A DNA stretch of 64,000 bases, from positions 372,001-436,000 of the forward strand of contig CBDFFP010000003.1 of the NCBI GenBank assembly GCA_965246855.1. The letters are read 5' to 3'. Shown piece after piece: positions 7,056 through 15,805 of the stretch. Each line of letters begins with the position of its first letter. Position 1 is the first letter of the stretch. This DNA comes from UBA1952 sp965246855 (GTDB lineage: Bacteria; Bacteroidota; Bacteroidia; Chitinophagales; Chitinophagaceae). The notes under the pieces are model-generated. The model had not been told where the DNA came from. It saw only the letters and a program-made list of their open reading frames with translations, and searched no databases. The translations under genes were made by a program, and so were the position numbers.

Positions 7056-9116
7056 TTAAAGAGCTAAGACCTCTCCGATTTTCGTCTGCACTTTTTCCAG
7101 CGTTGGCAGCATGGCCGCTTCCAGTCCCACGTTCATCGGCACGGCGGGCAAGTCCAGCGCGCCCATCGTTTGCACCGGCGCATCCAAGTACTGAAAACAG
7201 GCTTGGGCAATCCTGCCCGCCAAAGCTTCTGCAAAGGAATTGCGCAATTGTTCTTCTGTCAAAACCAACACTTTTCCGTGTTTTTTCACCGTCTGGAAAA
7301 CCAGTTCTTCATCGCAGGGATAAATCGTGCGCAGGTCAATCACTTCTACTTGTCCGGGGAAAGCTGCGGCTGCATTTTTGGCCCAGTGAACGCCCATGCC
7401 GTAGGTAATCACGCAGCAGGAATCGCCCGCTTCCAGTGCTTCTTCACTGGCTTGCACAACAACCGCGCCTTTGCCGAAGGGCAGGAGATAATCGCGGTCT
7501 GGCTCTATGGTTTTTGCGTCTTCCGTGCCGGGAACTTTACTCCAATACAGGCCTTTGTGTTCCAGCATCACCACCGGATTGGGGTCGTAGAACGCCGCTT
7601 TCATCAGCCCTTTCAGGTCGGCAGCGTTGGAGGGATAGGCAATTTTGATGCCTTTAATCGTTGCCAAAGTGCTTTCTATGGAGCCGCTGTGATAGGGCCC
7701 GCCGCCGCCGTAGGCGCCGATGGGTACGCGGATAATGCAGCTCACCGAAAACTTGCCGCAGGTGAGGTAGGATGTTTTGGAAATCTCCGTAACTAATTGA
7801 TTCAGGCCGGGATAGATATAATCCGCGAACTGCACTTCTACAATCGGCTTCAGTCCTACCGCGCTCATGCCCGCCGTGGAGCCAATGATATACGCCTCTT
7901 GAATGGCGGTGTTGAACACACGCTCGTCGCCGAATTTATCGCCCAAAGTCGCTGCCTCGCGAAACACGCCGCCCAGTCGTTTGCCTACGTCTTGGCCGTA
8001 GAGAAGGGCTTCGGGATGGTCTTGCATAATCTCTTCCACCGCATGAAGTGCGGCGTCCACCATCACTACTTTTTCCTTTCCCGCAGGTGTGCGTGTGCCG
8101 CGCTCTTCAGTGAACGGATTGGGCGCAAAAACATGCGCGCTCACTGTGGCCGGGTCAGGGTCTGGAGCCGCGACGGCGGCATCAAACTCACGCTGGATGA
8201 AGACGGTTTCTTCCTCGGCAATATGGTCGAGCATTTCTTCCGAAACGCCCATTTCCAACAGCCTCTGACGCAGGCGCAGGCCCGGGTCTTTGCCGTTGTG
8301 TTCTTCTAAATCATGGCGATACCATTCGCGGCGCACGCCGGATGTGTGGTGACCAATGAGCGGAACATTTGCCTGCACCACAAAAGGCCCTTCGCCCGCG
8401 CGGACTTTCGCTACCACGTCGCGCATCGTTTCTAAAGAGGTTTCAAAATCGGCGCCATCTATCCGCACACTTTTCATTCCTTTAAAGCCGGCGGCGTACT
8501 CATAAGCGTCCATCGTGCGGGCTTCTTCGGCGCTCACGGAAATGCCCCAGCCGTTGTCCTGCACAAGGTAAATGATAGGCAGCTTTTTCAGCACTGCAAA
8601 CTGCCATGCTTCCGCTACTTCGCCTTCTGTAACGGAGCCGTCTCCCAAAGAACACACCACAACGGGCGGAGAGGGATAGTCGTTGCGCAGGCCTTGCTTC
8701 TGGATGTATTGCAGGCCCTGTGCTACGCCGGTTGTAGGAATCACCTGCATTCCGGTGGCGGAGCTTTGGTGGATAATCTTGGGGAAAGCCTCGCGGCGGC
8801 TGTTGGGGTGGTTGTAGTACGCGCGTCCGCCGGTGAACGGGTCGTTGCCCTTTGCCAGCAGTTGGAGCATCATCTCATAAGGCCGCCAGCCCATGCCCAG
8901 CATGAGGCTTTCGTCGCGGTAATAGGGAGAAACCCAATCGTGGGATTCCAAACAAAAAGCGGTTGCCAGTTGAATGGCTTCGTGGCCGCGCGAAGTGCTG
9001 TGAACGTATTTGCAGATGGGGCGGTTGGCCTCGTAAATATCGGCCATTGCGCGGGCCGTCATCATAAGGCGATAGGCGCGCAGCAGCAGGTCTTGCTCGG
9101 ATGTAGAATTGCCCAC
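7056..9116 (-). CDS. 2-oxoacid dehydrogenase E1 component, fused alpha and beta subunits
   Basis: Thiamine-diphosphate-dependent decarboxylase half of a branched-chain 2-oxoacid or similar dehydrogenase complex; it hands the acyl group to a lipoylated E2 that is not encoded here. The alpha half carries the ThDP motif GDGSVTEG...NGWGIS (about residues 156-190). The beta half begins near residue 345 (LLYGQDVGKRLGGVFREA, then FADYIYPGLNQLVTEISK and GAYGGGGPYHSGS). About 686 residues, normal for the fused form. A TTG at 9149 is possible but falls inside the TATTTTTG promoter box (9147-9154), so the GTG at 9116 is preferred. The precise oxoacid (branched-chain is most likely) is inference. Confidence 0.88.
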   Translation of the reverse strand: MGNSTSEQDLLLRAYRLMMTARAMADIYEANRPICKYVHSTSRGHEAIQLATAFCLESHDWVSPYYRDESLMLGMGWRPYEMMLQLLAKGNDPFTGGRAYYNHPNSRREAFPKIIHQSSATGMQVIPTTGVAQGLQYIQKQGLRNDYPSPPVVVCSLGDGSVTEGEVAEAWQFAVLKKLPIIYLVQDNGWGISVSAEEARTMDAYEYAAGFKGMKSVRIDGADFETSLETMRDVVAKVRAGEGPFVVQANVPLIGHHTSGVRREWYRHDLEEHNGKDPGLRLRQRLLEMGVSEEMLDHIAEEETVFIQREFDAAVAAPDPDPATVSAHVFAPNPFTEERGTRTPAGKEKVVMVDAALHAVEEIMQDHPEALLYGQDVGKRLGGVFREAATLGDKFGDERVFNTAIQEAYIIGSTAGMSAVGLKPIVEVQFADYIYPGLNQLVTEISKTSYLTCGKFSVSCIIRVPIGAYGGGGPYHSGSIESTLATIKGIKIAYPSNAADLKGLMKAAFYDPNPVVMLEHKGLYWSKVPGTEDAKTIEPDRDYLLPFGKGAVVVQASEEALEAGDSCCVITYGMGVHWAKNAAAAFPGQVEVIDLRTIYPCDEELVFQTVKKHGKVLVLTEEQLRNSFAEALAGRIAQACFQYLDAPVQTMGALDLPAVPMNVGLEAAMLPTLEKVQTKIGEVLAL

Positions 9117-9165
9117 GAAAAGGGAAAAGGCGTTGGTAAGGGGCCGCAAAAATAAGGCGCGGACG

Positions 9166-9240
9166 CAATGAATAATGAATAATGATTAATGGATAATGAG
9201 GCGGAAACGCTTTCCAACCCCTAGTCATTAATCATTACTT
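9166..9240. repeat. AT-rich inverted intergenic words
   Basis: taatgattaatgg on the plus strand near 9180 and its complement in tagtcattaatcatta near 9225 form an inverted pair flanking the gap between the E1 gene and the lptG-like gene. The same kind of attaatgaataatga word flanks the MutS-like gene at 59163-59284. Confidence 0.45.
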
Positions 9241-9241
9241 T

Positions 9242-10360
9242 CTACTTGCTCTGCCGCCGATACAGCACAAACGCCAGCACCGAGAACAGCACATTTGGAA
9301 TCCAGACCGCAACAAGCGGATTGAGGCCGCCTTTGATGGAGAAGGTGTTGGTGAACTGAAACAGCATCATGTAAATAGCTGCCAGCACGATGCCGAGACC
9401 CAGATGATAGCCGCTGCCGCCCCGGATTTTGCGCGAAGCGATGCAGGCGCCAATGATGGTAAGAACAAGACCCGCATAAGGCTGTGCGCTGCGCCGGTGA
9501 AGCTCCACGTAAAACATGTTCAGGGACTCCGCACCGCGTATTTCCTGCTTGCGAATCATGCGCAAAAGCTCTGGTGTGGTAAGGGCCTGCATGTCGTCGT
9601 TGTCTTCCAAAAGTTCCAGCGGGCGGAAGTTGTAGGGGCGGAAAAACGTGTCTGCATGGCGCAGGGTTTCGCGCAGGCCGTTGTTGGTGCGGATGGAAAT
9701 ATCGGCCAGATTCCAGCCGTTGCGCACCGAATCATAATGCGCTGTTTCAGACATGATTTTCTCGGTCAGCAGCGTGCCTTTAAAGGTCTCGGCGGTGAGC
9801 TTGTAGGCCGTGTTGTTTTGGAAATCGTAGCGTTGGACATACACATAGAGGCTCGGCGAGAGGCGGATGTGGATGTTCTGGCGGGTACTGGTGACGGCGT
9901 TGTGGACGTATTTATCTTCAAAAGCCAGCCGGTCTTTGTCGGCAGCGGGAACAATGAAGTGATTGGCCCAGAGGGAAAGCAATCCCAAAGAAATTCCCCC
10001 GATAAAATAAGGCCGCAGGAAGCGTTGGAAGGAAGTACCCGTTGCCAGCATCGCAATGATCTCCGACTTATAGGCCAGCTTGGTGGTAAAGAAAATCGCA
10101 GCAATGAGGATGAACAGCGGATACAGCAGCGCCGCAATGTGGGGCGAGAAGTTCTTGAAGTAGGTGAGGATTTCGCCCATCGGCGCGTGCTTCTGCACAA
10201 AATCTTCCACCTTCTGACTTAAATCTATCACGTCTGAAATCAGAATCATGATGAGGATGGCGAAGAAGAACGTCCCCAGAAATTTCTTCAGGATATAGAC
10301 GTCCAGCCGCTTCAGGCCGAAGTAGCGGTAGTGGGGGAGAAAGCGGAGGAGGAACTTCAA
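9242..10360 (-). CDS. LptF/LptG family permease
   Basis: 372-residue inner membrane protein, probably the transmembrane half of the lipopolysaccharide exporter that works with LptB and LptC. N-terminal hydrophobic helices (TFFFAILIMILISDVIDLS, IAALLYPLFILIAAIFFTTKL, YFIGGISLGLLSLW), a large periplasmic beta-rich middle part, then three C-terminal helices (YAGLVLTIIGACIA, LGLGIVLAAIYMMLF, NVLFSVLAFVLY), as in LptF/G. KSEIIAMLATGTSFQRFLRP matches the family coupling-helix region. The start is a TTG that overlaps the tgt stop (TTGA), so both genes are translated from one message. Confidence 0.85.
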   Translation of the reverse strand: MKFLLRFLPHYRYFGLKRLDVYILKKFLGTFFFAILIMILISDVIDLSQKVEDFVQKHAPMGEILTYFKNFSPHIAALLYPLFILIAAIFFTTKLAYKSEIIAMLATGTSFQRFLRPYFIGGISLGLLSLWANHFIVPAADKDRLAFEDKYVHNAVTSTRQNIHIRLSPSLYVYVQRYDFQNNTAYKLTAETFKGTLLTEKIMSETAHYDSVRNGWNLADISIRTNNGLRETLRHADTFFRPYNFRPLELLEDNDDMQALTTPELLRMIRKQEIRGAESLNMFYVELHRRSAQPYAGLVLTIIGACIASRKIRGGSGYHLGLGIVLAAIYMMLFQFTNTFSIKGGLNPLVAVWIPNVLFSVLAFVLYRRQSK

Positions 10361-11481
10361 AGCCTTGTCTTTAGTCGGGGAATCATTTCGCGTTTCCAGC
10401 CATCAAAAGTTCCCTCTAAAATCTGCGTTCGCGCTTCGCCCACGAGCCAGAGGTAAAAGGAAAGATTGTGGACGGAAGCCAGCGTGAGCGCCAGATATTC
10501 CCCCGCCACAAACAGATGCCGCAGATACCCTTTGGTGTGGAAGGCGCTTAAGTGGCAGCCAATGGTGTCGTCGATGGGGGAGAAGTCGCGCGCCCATTTT
10601 GCGTTCCGGATATTGATAACGCCGTTGGCAGTGAACAGCATTCCGTTGCGCCCGTTGCGGGTGGGCATTACGCAGTCGAACATGTCGATGCCGAGGGAGA
10701 TGTTTTCCAGGATATTCCAGGGCGTTCCTACGCCCATGAGGTAGCGCGGTTTGTGGGCAGGAAGATGCTCGCAGCACCACGCGGCCATTTCGTACATCGC
10801 TTCTTCCGGCTCGCCGACGGAAAGGCCACCGATGGCGTTGCCGTCGCAGTCCATAGAGGCCGCGAACTCGCAGGAGGCTTTGCGCAAATCCTTATAGAGA
10901 CTGCCCTGCACGATGGGGAAAAGGGATTGGGGATGGTTCCATTTCGGCTCGGTTTCGCTTAGTCGTTTGGCGCAGCGGGCGAGCCAGCGGTGGGTGAGTT
11001 CCATGCTGAACTTGGCATACGGCTCGTCGCAGGGATAGGGCGGGCATTCATCGAAAGCCATGATGATATCCGCGCCGATGGTGCGCTGCACATCCATCAC
11101 ACTTTCGGGGGTGAAAAGGTGTTTGGAGCCGTCGATATGGGAACGGAAGAGGACGCCTTCTTCGGTGATTTTGCGCTGCTCGGCAAGGGAAAAAACCTGA
11201 TAGCCGCCGCTGTCGGTGAGGATGGGTTTGTGCCAGCCGTTGAAGTGGTGGAGGCCGCCTGCGGCTTCCATCGTTTCCATGCCGGGGCGGAGGTAGAGGT
11301 GGTAGGTATTGCCGAGGATGATTTGGGCTTTCACCTCTTCATGAAGCTGGGGAACGGTGACGGCTTTGACGGAGCCGACGGTTCCGACGGGCATAAAAAT
11401 GGGCGTCTGGATGGGGCCGCGGGCGGTGGTGAGGGTTCCGGCGCGGGCGTGGTTGCTTTGGGCTTCGAGGGTGAAGGTCAT
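10357..11481 (-). CDS. tgt: Queuine/preQ1 tRNA-guanosine(34) transglycosylase
   Basis: Swaps guanine 34 for preQ1 in GUN anticodon tRNAs. 374 residues with catalytic aspartates in TDSGGYQVFS (about 91-99) and DCVMPTRNGRNG (about 266-277), and the substrate pocket FDECPPYPC (about 143-151). The C-terminal zinc site is not intact: where canonical enzymes have CxCxxC, this protein reads IGCHLSAFHT, keeping a single cysteine, though the later histidine (SVHNL) remains. This appears to be a clade feature of Bacteroidetes Tgt. TACCTTCG (11491-11498) lies nine bases before the ATG. First gene of the tgt-lptG pair. Confidence 0.92.
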   Translation of the reverse strand: MTFTLEAQSNHARAGTLTTARGPIQTPIFMPVGTVGSVKAVTVPQLHEEVKAQIILGNTYHLYLRPGMETMEAAGGLHHFNGWHKPILTDSGGYQVFSLAEQRKITEEGVLFRSHIDGSKHLFTPESVMDVQRTIGADIIMAFDECPPYPCDEPYAKFSMELTHRWLARCAKRLSETEPKWNHPQSLFPIVQGSLYKDLRKASCEFAASMDCDGNAIGGLSVGEPEEAMYEMAAWCCEHLPAHKPRYLMGVGTPWNILENISLGIDMFDCVMPTRNGRNGMLFTANGVINIRNAKWARDFSPIDDTIGCHLSAFHTKGYLRHLFVAGEYLALTLASVHNLSFYLWLVGEARTQILEGTFDGWKREMIPRLKTRL

Positions 11482-11539
11482 GGGCGGGGGCGAAGGTAGG
11501 GAAGGGCTTCGCCGTTGGAATGTTGGAGGGGCTAAAGCC

Positions 11540-11677
11540 GTTGGAATGTTGGAAGCCTGCGGCGTTGGAGGGTTGGACGCTTCGCGTTGGAATGTTGGAA
11601 GCCTGCAGCGTTGGAGGGTTGGACGCTTCGCGTTGGAATGTTGGAAGCCTGCGGTGTTGGAATGTTGGAGGGGCTAA
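11540..11677. repeat. 23-bp / 46-bp tandem repeat upstream of tgt
   Basis: Three copies of a 46-bp block begin at 11540, 11586 and 11632. Each is two related 23-bp halves built on gttggaatgttgga and gttggagggttgga. The first two copies differ at only one base. It lies just upstream of the tgt promoter on the side of the long gap. Confidence 0.85.
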
Positions 11678-11830
11678 GAGCCTATCCGAAAAATAAGGGG
11701 TTGTGAAAAAGGGAAGAAACGGACACTGGCTTTTGTCGCCCCGTTCTTCGGTAAGCTCAGAATGGCACGGGGGGTAGCAGGCGCAAGCCGACAAGGTCCC
11801 GTTCCGGGATGACAAAAGATTTTCGGTTAA
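11677..11830. mobile_element. Solo end of a small inverted-repeat element (MITE-like)
   Basis: agagcctatccgaaaaat at 11677-11694 matches the 18-bp terminal inverted repeat of the 188-bp element at 48196-48383. Inside, a ttttgtcgccccg ... gatgacaaaag pair mimics the inner sequence of that element. The right-hand terminus is degraded (attttcggttaag near 11820), so this is a decayed copy. Confidence 0.45.
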
Positions 11831-11884
11831 GAAGGGTGGAGAAAGTGGATCAGGGCGCGCGCGTATTATACGACGCACTTTTTT

Positions 11885-11916
11885 CTTAAAAAACCGTAGA
11901 ACTACGCTTTTTTAAG
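11885..11916. repeat. Strong AT-rich hairpin
   Basis: A 32-base near-perfect hairpin: arms cttaaaaaa(cc)gtag and ctac(gc)ttttttaag with a two-base loop and one mismatch. A-tract on one side and T-tract on the other make it terminator-like in both directions, though no gene end is close. Confidence 0.6.
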
Positions 11917-12026
11917 AAGAAAATGCGATTAATCTTTGTGGGGTTTCCCGGAAGGCAGAAAAAGGCAGGAAGGTTTTTGGCCGGAGGAGGAAGCGAGAGG
12001 GATAAATCATTAAACCATTCTTTGCT

Positions 12027-12203
12027 ATGGGCGAACTAATGAAGACTTTAGGCAATCCAGCGGCGACTTTACCCAATCTATCGTCGACTTGGAAGGATCT
12101 GATGAAGCCTTTGAGGGATTTAATGATAACTTTGGACTATCTGACGAAGCTTTTGCCTAAACTGAGGACGCCTTTGCCGGAACTAACGGTGACTTTGCCC
12201 TAA
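12027..12203 (+). other. 58-codon open frame lying in the 21-bp array
   Basis: An ATG at 12027 opens 58 codons to TAA at 12201, with leucine-rich seven-residue periodicity (LMKPLRDL, KLLPKLRTPLPEL). The period follows directly from the 21-bp DNA repeat, and a second in-frame stretch continues after the stop, so this is more likely repeat DNA than a gene. Listed because it is the only open frame in the gap. Confidence 0.15.
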
Positions 12204-12268
12204 CGGATGAAGGCTTTGCCGGAACTAAGGATGACTTTGTGGGAACGGATGGGGCAGGGGCTTGGAGG
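12038..12268. repeat. 21-bp tandem array 1 (11 units)
   Basis: Eleven consecutive 21-bp units start at 12038 and step by exactly 21 without any insertion or deletion. Units are degenerate; the best conserved core is gatgaagnctttgccggaact with its middle gnctttg present in nearly every unit. It ends 55 bases before the start of the orphan gene at 12324 and lies between divergent genes. Similar arrays with unrelated unit sequences occur at 31101, 48007, 57512 and 62327. Confidence 0.85.
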
Positions 12269-12323
12269 AGGAGGATTTTAAACGAAGCTGTTTTTTCTTT
12301 TAACCCACTAAAAACCATTTTTC

Positions 12324-13226
12324 ATGGACAAGGTATTGAGGCGGCACTGGGAGCGCCGCCAACGGATGAGTGCTTTTTTTGCGAAGCCTTCGATTAAGCC
12401 GCTTGTGCTGGCGCAGGCGGATGTGGCGGCGGACGTGGTTACGTTTAACACGGACGCGGCGGCCTGGGAGGTGAAGCTGGTGGAGGTGCAGGTGCTGGAA
12501 GGCAATGCGGACGCGGCGATGAAGAAAGCGGCGGTGACGACGATGGCGGAAACGACGACGCGCTGGGGGCAGAGGTGCGTGGTGAAGCTGCGGCGGCTGG
12601 GGCTGATGACGGAGGCGGTGGAGGTGAATCATACGCCTTCGGAGGTGATGGGGATGAGTGGCCCGATGGCTATTGCTACGGCGAAGGCGATTCGGAGTGT
12701 TTTGAACACGAATATGGCGGCGCTTTCGGGTCAGGGGGTGACGGCGGCGGTGATTGCGGATATTGACGCGAAGATTAATGCGGCGGCGTTATTGCTGACG
12801 AAGCCGGCGGCATCGGCGGGGGATCTGGAGGCGAAGCGGGCGGCGCTGGCGGCGGGCGATGCGATGTTGGAGGCGGAGTTGGAGGATATTGTGGGTACGC
12901 TGCACGCGGAATATCGGTATACGAAGCCGGATTTTGACCGGGAGATGATGGTGCAGTATGAATTGGGCGGGGATACGGGCAAGCGGTACACGGGGATTCA
13001 GGGGACGGCAAAATCGAGCGTGGCGGTGCTGGCGGGCTATACGGTGCGGCGGGAAGATGACCATGCGAAGAAGGGCGTGGTGGACCGGCAAGGAGCTTAC
13101 CATATTAAGGGCATGATGGCGGGCGATGTGGTGTTTGAACTGGTGGACAAAGCGGGGGTAGTGGTGGCGACGAAGCTGCTGGTGCTGAAGCTTGGGACGG
13201 TGGTGGTTTGGGATTGGGTGATTTGA
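12324..13226 (+). CDS. Orphan protein: helical N-terminus and beta-sandwich tail
   Basis: 300 residues, no signal peptide or membrane helix. Residues 1-215 are Ala/Val-rich and helical (for example DIDAKINAAALLLTKPAASA). The last 75 residues (KSSVAVLAGYTVRREDDHAKKG, GAYHIKGMMAGDVVFELVD, VVVATKLLVLKLGTV) have the strand pattern of a carboxypeptidase-regulatory-like or fibronectin-like sandwich. The coding strand is unusually G-rich (gcggcg, gaggtg runs), unlike its neighbours. Preceded by 21-bp array 1. The gene at 47202 has the same two-part plan and also an array in front, although I see no clear sequence similarity. Function unknown. Confidence 0.65.
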   Translation: MDKVLRRHWERRQRMSAFFAKPSIKPLVLAQADVAADVVTFNTDAAAWEVKLVEVQVLEGNADAAMKKAAVTTMAETTTRWGQRCVVKLRRLGLMTEAVEVNHTPSEVMGMSGPMAIATAKAIRSVLNTNMAALSGQGVTAAVIADIDAKINAAALLLTKPAASAGDLEAKRAALAAGDAMLEAELEDIVGTLHAEYRYTKPDFDREMMVQYELGGDTGKRYTGIQGTAKSSVAVLAGYTVRREDDHAKKGVVDRQGAYHIKGMMAGDVVFELVDKAGVVVATKLLVLKLGTVVVWDWVI

Positions 13227-13264
13227 GGGCGACACGCCCGCGCCCGCGGGGGAGGGTTGAATAT

Positions 13265-13297
13265 GATTAGGACACGATTAGGACATGAATAGGACAC
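13265..13297 (+). repeat. Three 11-bp direct repeats ahead of the restriction-modification genes
   Basis: gattaggacac, gattaggacat and gaataggacac follow each other without gaps, 44 bases before the methylase start. One helical turn per unit on the upstream side of the methylase suggests a binding site (autoregulator or host factor), but no control (C) protein gene is visible. Confidence 0.6.
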
Positions 13298-13340
13298 AGT
13301 CCTGAATCCGACTGTAAATTGTGCCGCAAAACGAGCTTTT

Positions 13341-14546
13341 ATGTTTGATGCAGAAGAGGAAGAAAAGCAACTGAATGTTGCTGATAAAAGAGCCTACTTG
13401 GTTAAGAGTGTTGCACAGGCAAAAGAAATTAGCTTGCTGTGGCTGCAAGAAATAGAGTTAGCGCAGGCTATCAAGTTTGGGTTGCCGGAAGTGGATGACC
13501 GATACCATATTTGGCGTGTACCACTCAGAAGCAACACTACAACCGAGAAGATTGGAGAGGTAGTGATAGACGCTTACACAACCGAAATACTCGCCGGAAA
13601 AACAACGAAGCCCGAAATGCTGGAAGCAAGGCTTTTGGGTAAACCAGAGGAGAAAGGGGAGAAGAAGGCAAAACAGACGGTTTATCCGATTTCAGAGTTG
13701 CGAAATACAGTTGGTTGCGGGGATTGCACAGAACTCATTGATGAGATGCCTGCGCACTCTGTCGATTTGATTTTCACTTCGCCGCCTTACTTCAATGCGC
13801 GTCCCGAATACAGCGACTACGAAGTTTATGAAGAATATCTTCTAAAAATGCGGCAGGTCATTCGCAAAGCAAGCCGCGTTCTGAATGAGGGGAGATTTTT
13901 TGTGATGAACGTCTCCCATGTTCTTTTAAGGAGAGCCAGCCGGAATGAATCTTCCAAACGAATTGCAGTACCTTTTGACCTGCACCGGATTTTTATCGAA
14001 GAGGGTTACGAGTTTATTGATGATATTATTTGGGCAAAACCAGAAGGGGCAGGTTGGGCTACAGGACGTGGAAGGAGGTTTGCGGCAGACAGAAATCCAC
14101 TCCAATACAAAGCAGTTCCCGTTACGGAATACGTGTTGGTTTATCGCAAAAAATCCGACTTGCTTATTGATTGGTTTATCCGCAATCATCCAGATCGCAG
14201 CATCATTGAGGACTCAAAAGTTGGAGATGATTACGAGCGAACTAATATTTGGAAGATTCATCCCAAAACGCACTCAAAGCACCCTGCGCCTTTTCCATTT
14301 GAACTTGCTGAAAAGGTCATTAGATATTACTCCTTCAAGGGCGACGTAGTTCTAGACCCTTTTGCGGGGTCGGGCACTGTTGGGGCAGCAGCGGCAGCGT
14401 TAGACAGAAAGTTTGTACTGTTCGAGATTAATCCTACTTACATTGACCTTATTAAAGCCGATGCTCCAAAGTGGTTAGGTAAAAAGGCAGAAGAAGTATT
14501 GTGGATGAATACAACGCCGCTTGACGGTGTGCAAAAACTCTTTTAG
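13341..14546 (+). CDS. DNA methyltransferase of a type II restriction-modification system
   Basis: 401-residue beta-class amino-methyltransferase. The catalytic motif IV is FTSPPY (about residue 147), the form typical of N4-cytosine enzymes, and it precedes the SAM-binding motif I DPFAGSGTVGAAAAAL (about 338), the beta order. EINPTYIDL follows as motif II. It protects host DNA from the nuclease encoded two bases downstream. Base composition is clearly more AT-rich than the genes on either side, suggesting transfer. The target sequence cannot be read, but the partner resembles CfrBI (CCWWGG). Confidence 0.87.
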   Translation: MFDAEEEEKQLNVADKRAYLVKSVAQAKEISLLWLQEIELAQAIKFGLPEVDDRYHIWRVPLRSNTTTEKIGEVVIDAYTTEILAGKTTKPEMLEARLLGKPEEKGEKKAKQTVYPISELRNTVGCGDCTELIDEMPAHSVDLIFTSPPYFNARPEYSDYEVYEEYLLKMRQVIRKASRVLNEGRFFVMNVSHVLLRRASRNESSKRIAVPFDLHRIFIEEGYEFIDDIIWAKPEGAGWATGRGRRFAADRNPLQYKAVPVTEYVLVYRKKSDLLIDWFIRNHPDRSIIEDSKVGDDYERTNIWKIHPKTHSKHPAPFPFELAEKVIRYYSFKGDVVLDPFAGSGTVGAAAAALDRKFVLFEINPTYIDLIKADAPKWLGKKAEEVLWMNTTPLDGVQKLF

Positions 14547-14548
14547 AG

Positions 14549-15754
14549 ATGCCAATAAAAAAAGTATCCAGAACAAAAGCGCCTGCTATTGAGCCTGTGA
14601 ATGCTTTGTTGAAACTGTTTCCTGAATCGGGGCAGGTATTGCTAAAAGGCGGCGGCAAACAGTTCATCGAACAAATTGGCGTAGAAGCTGTACGTCAGGC
14701 GGTTTACAATGTGCTGCTTGGTGGAAACCTGCGAACACAAACCGAACCTTTAACGCGGCGAAGAATCGCACAAGTGAGCGGTGCCGTAGTGGCTATGCTT
14801 GCAAATGGGTACATGACGATTGAGCATTTTGAAGAGCAACTCTCTACACTGGCGCTTGAACAGTTGGAAAACGGAAAGCGCCATGGAAATGCAGCCATTT
14901 GGCCTGCCCGTTGGGTAATAGGGCTTACCGGAAAGGGCAACCAAAACGTCCTGCGAAGTAATCAGGAAGCTGCCTCTGACTACGTTACGGAGTTTGAGAA
15001 AGTGATTACAGAAGCTGCTGCGCATTGTAGGGAACAATTTGGCGATTATAGCATGTCCCTTTCACTTACCGAAAATGGACAGACATCAACAGCGGAACTT
15101 GATTGGCGCGGAATTGCAAGGCTCACCACCGCTATCGGCGCACAAACATTGACTATTCGCGGTTCTGATAAATCCATTTACGGAAAGCTGTTCGAAAAGC
15201 TCATTCTCGGCTCTATCCTAACCATTCTTGGTTTCCAGAGAGTAGATTTTCGTACCAATCAGAAAGACAGAGGTGTGTTTTGGCTCTCTGACAGTTCCGA
15301 CACTCGTGAAAGCGATGCAACTGTAATTGTTGCGCCGGGGAAAATTGCCCGTTTTGATATTGGCTTTATTGGCTCCGGTAATTCGGAAATCTCTAAGGAC
15401 AAACTCTCCCGTTTTGCGCGCGAGGTGGAAACGCAAAGTGGCAAGCTCTCCTCTACAACATTTATAATTGTGGACAGGCTTCCGCGAACCAGTAAAACAG
15501 AAGCCGCTGCCAAATTGATAGGCGCAGAAATCGTTCAAATGAGTATGCAGTATTGGCCCAAGACCTTGTGTCATTTGCTGAATGAGAGGTTTGGATTCAA
15601 GCATGAGCTACAAGGTGTTCCAGATTCGGAATTGAACACTTATTTTAAAGAGCGGATGAAGGCAATACCTGTGCAGGATTTTTTAAACACCTTAAGTCTC
15701 GAAGAGGTAGAAAGTCAAGGAGCTGTGAGTGAAGACGAAGAAGATTATGATTGA
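14549..15754 (+). CDS. CfrBI-like type II restriction endonuclease
   Basis: 401 residues. The central part, YGKLFEKLILGSILTILGF, ESDATVIVAPGKIARFDIGF and then GNSEISKDKLSRFAREV, has the spacing of a PD-(D/E)xK-type nuclease core and resembles the CfrBI family, whose members cut C^CWWGG beside an N4-cytosine methylase. The assignment rests on this resemblance and on the position two bases after the methylase stop. The C-terminus is acidic (EVESQGAVSEDEEDYD). AT-rich like its partner. If not CfrBI-type, it is still almost certainly the nuclease of this pair. Confidence 0.72.
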   Translation: MPIKKVSRTKAPAIEPVNALLKLFPESGQVLLKGGGKQFIEQIGVEAVRQAVYNVLLGGNLRTQTEPLTRRRIAQVSGAVVAMLANGYMTIEHFEEQLSTLALEQLENGKRHGNAAIWPARWVIGLTGKGNQNVLRSNQEAASDYVTEFEKVITEAAAHCREQFGDYSMSLSLTENGQTSTAELDWRGIARLTTAIGAQTLTIRGSDKSIYGKLFEKLILGSILTILGFQRVDFRTNQKDRGVFWLSDSSDTRESDATVIVAPGKIARFDIGFIGSGNSEISKDKLSRFAREVETQSGKLSSTTFIIVDRLPRTSKTEAAAKLIGAEIVQMSMQYWPKTLCHLLNERFGFKHELQGVPDSELNTYFKERMKAIPVQDFLNTLSLEEVESQGAVSEDEEDYD

Positions 15755-15805
15755 CATGATAGTTACGTGTAAATAGCAGTCTTCTTCTGTTTTGGAGATA
15801 GACAC

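Noticed and set aside
11339..11878. Open frame rich in Pro, Asn and Ser upstream of tgt
   Set aside because: It is the translation of the 23-bp repeat and runs into the tgt gene on the same strand in another frame; no start signal or conserved segment.
12038..12268. CRISPR-like array
   Set aside because: Units are contiguous without unique spacers, are degenerate throughout, and no cas genes are present. The same goes for the other four arrays.
13341..15754. Phage defence island with further genes
   Set aside because: Apart from the methylase-nuclease pair no helicase, ATPase or other recognised defence gene lies adjacent; the neighbours are a peptidase remnant and an orphan gene.
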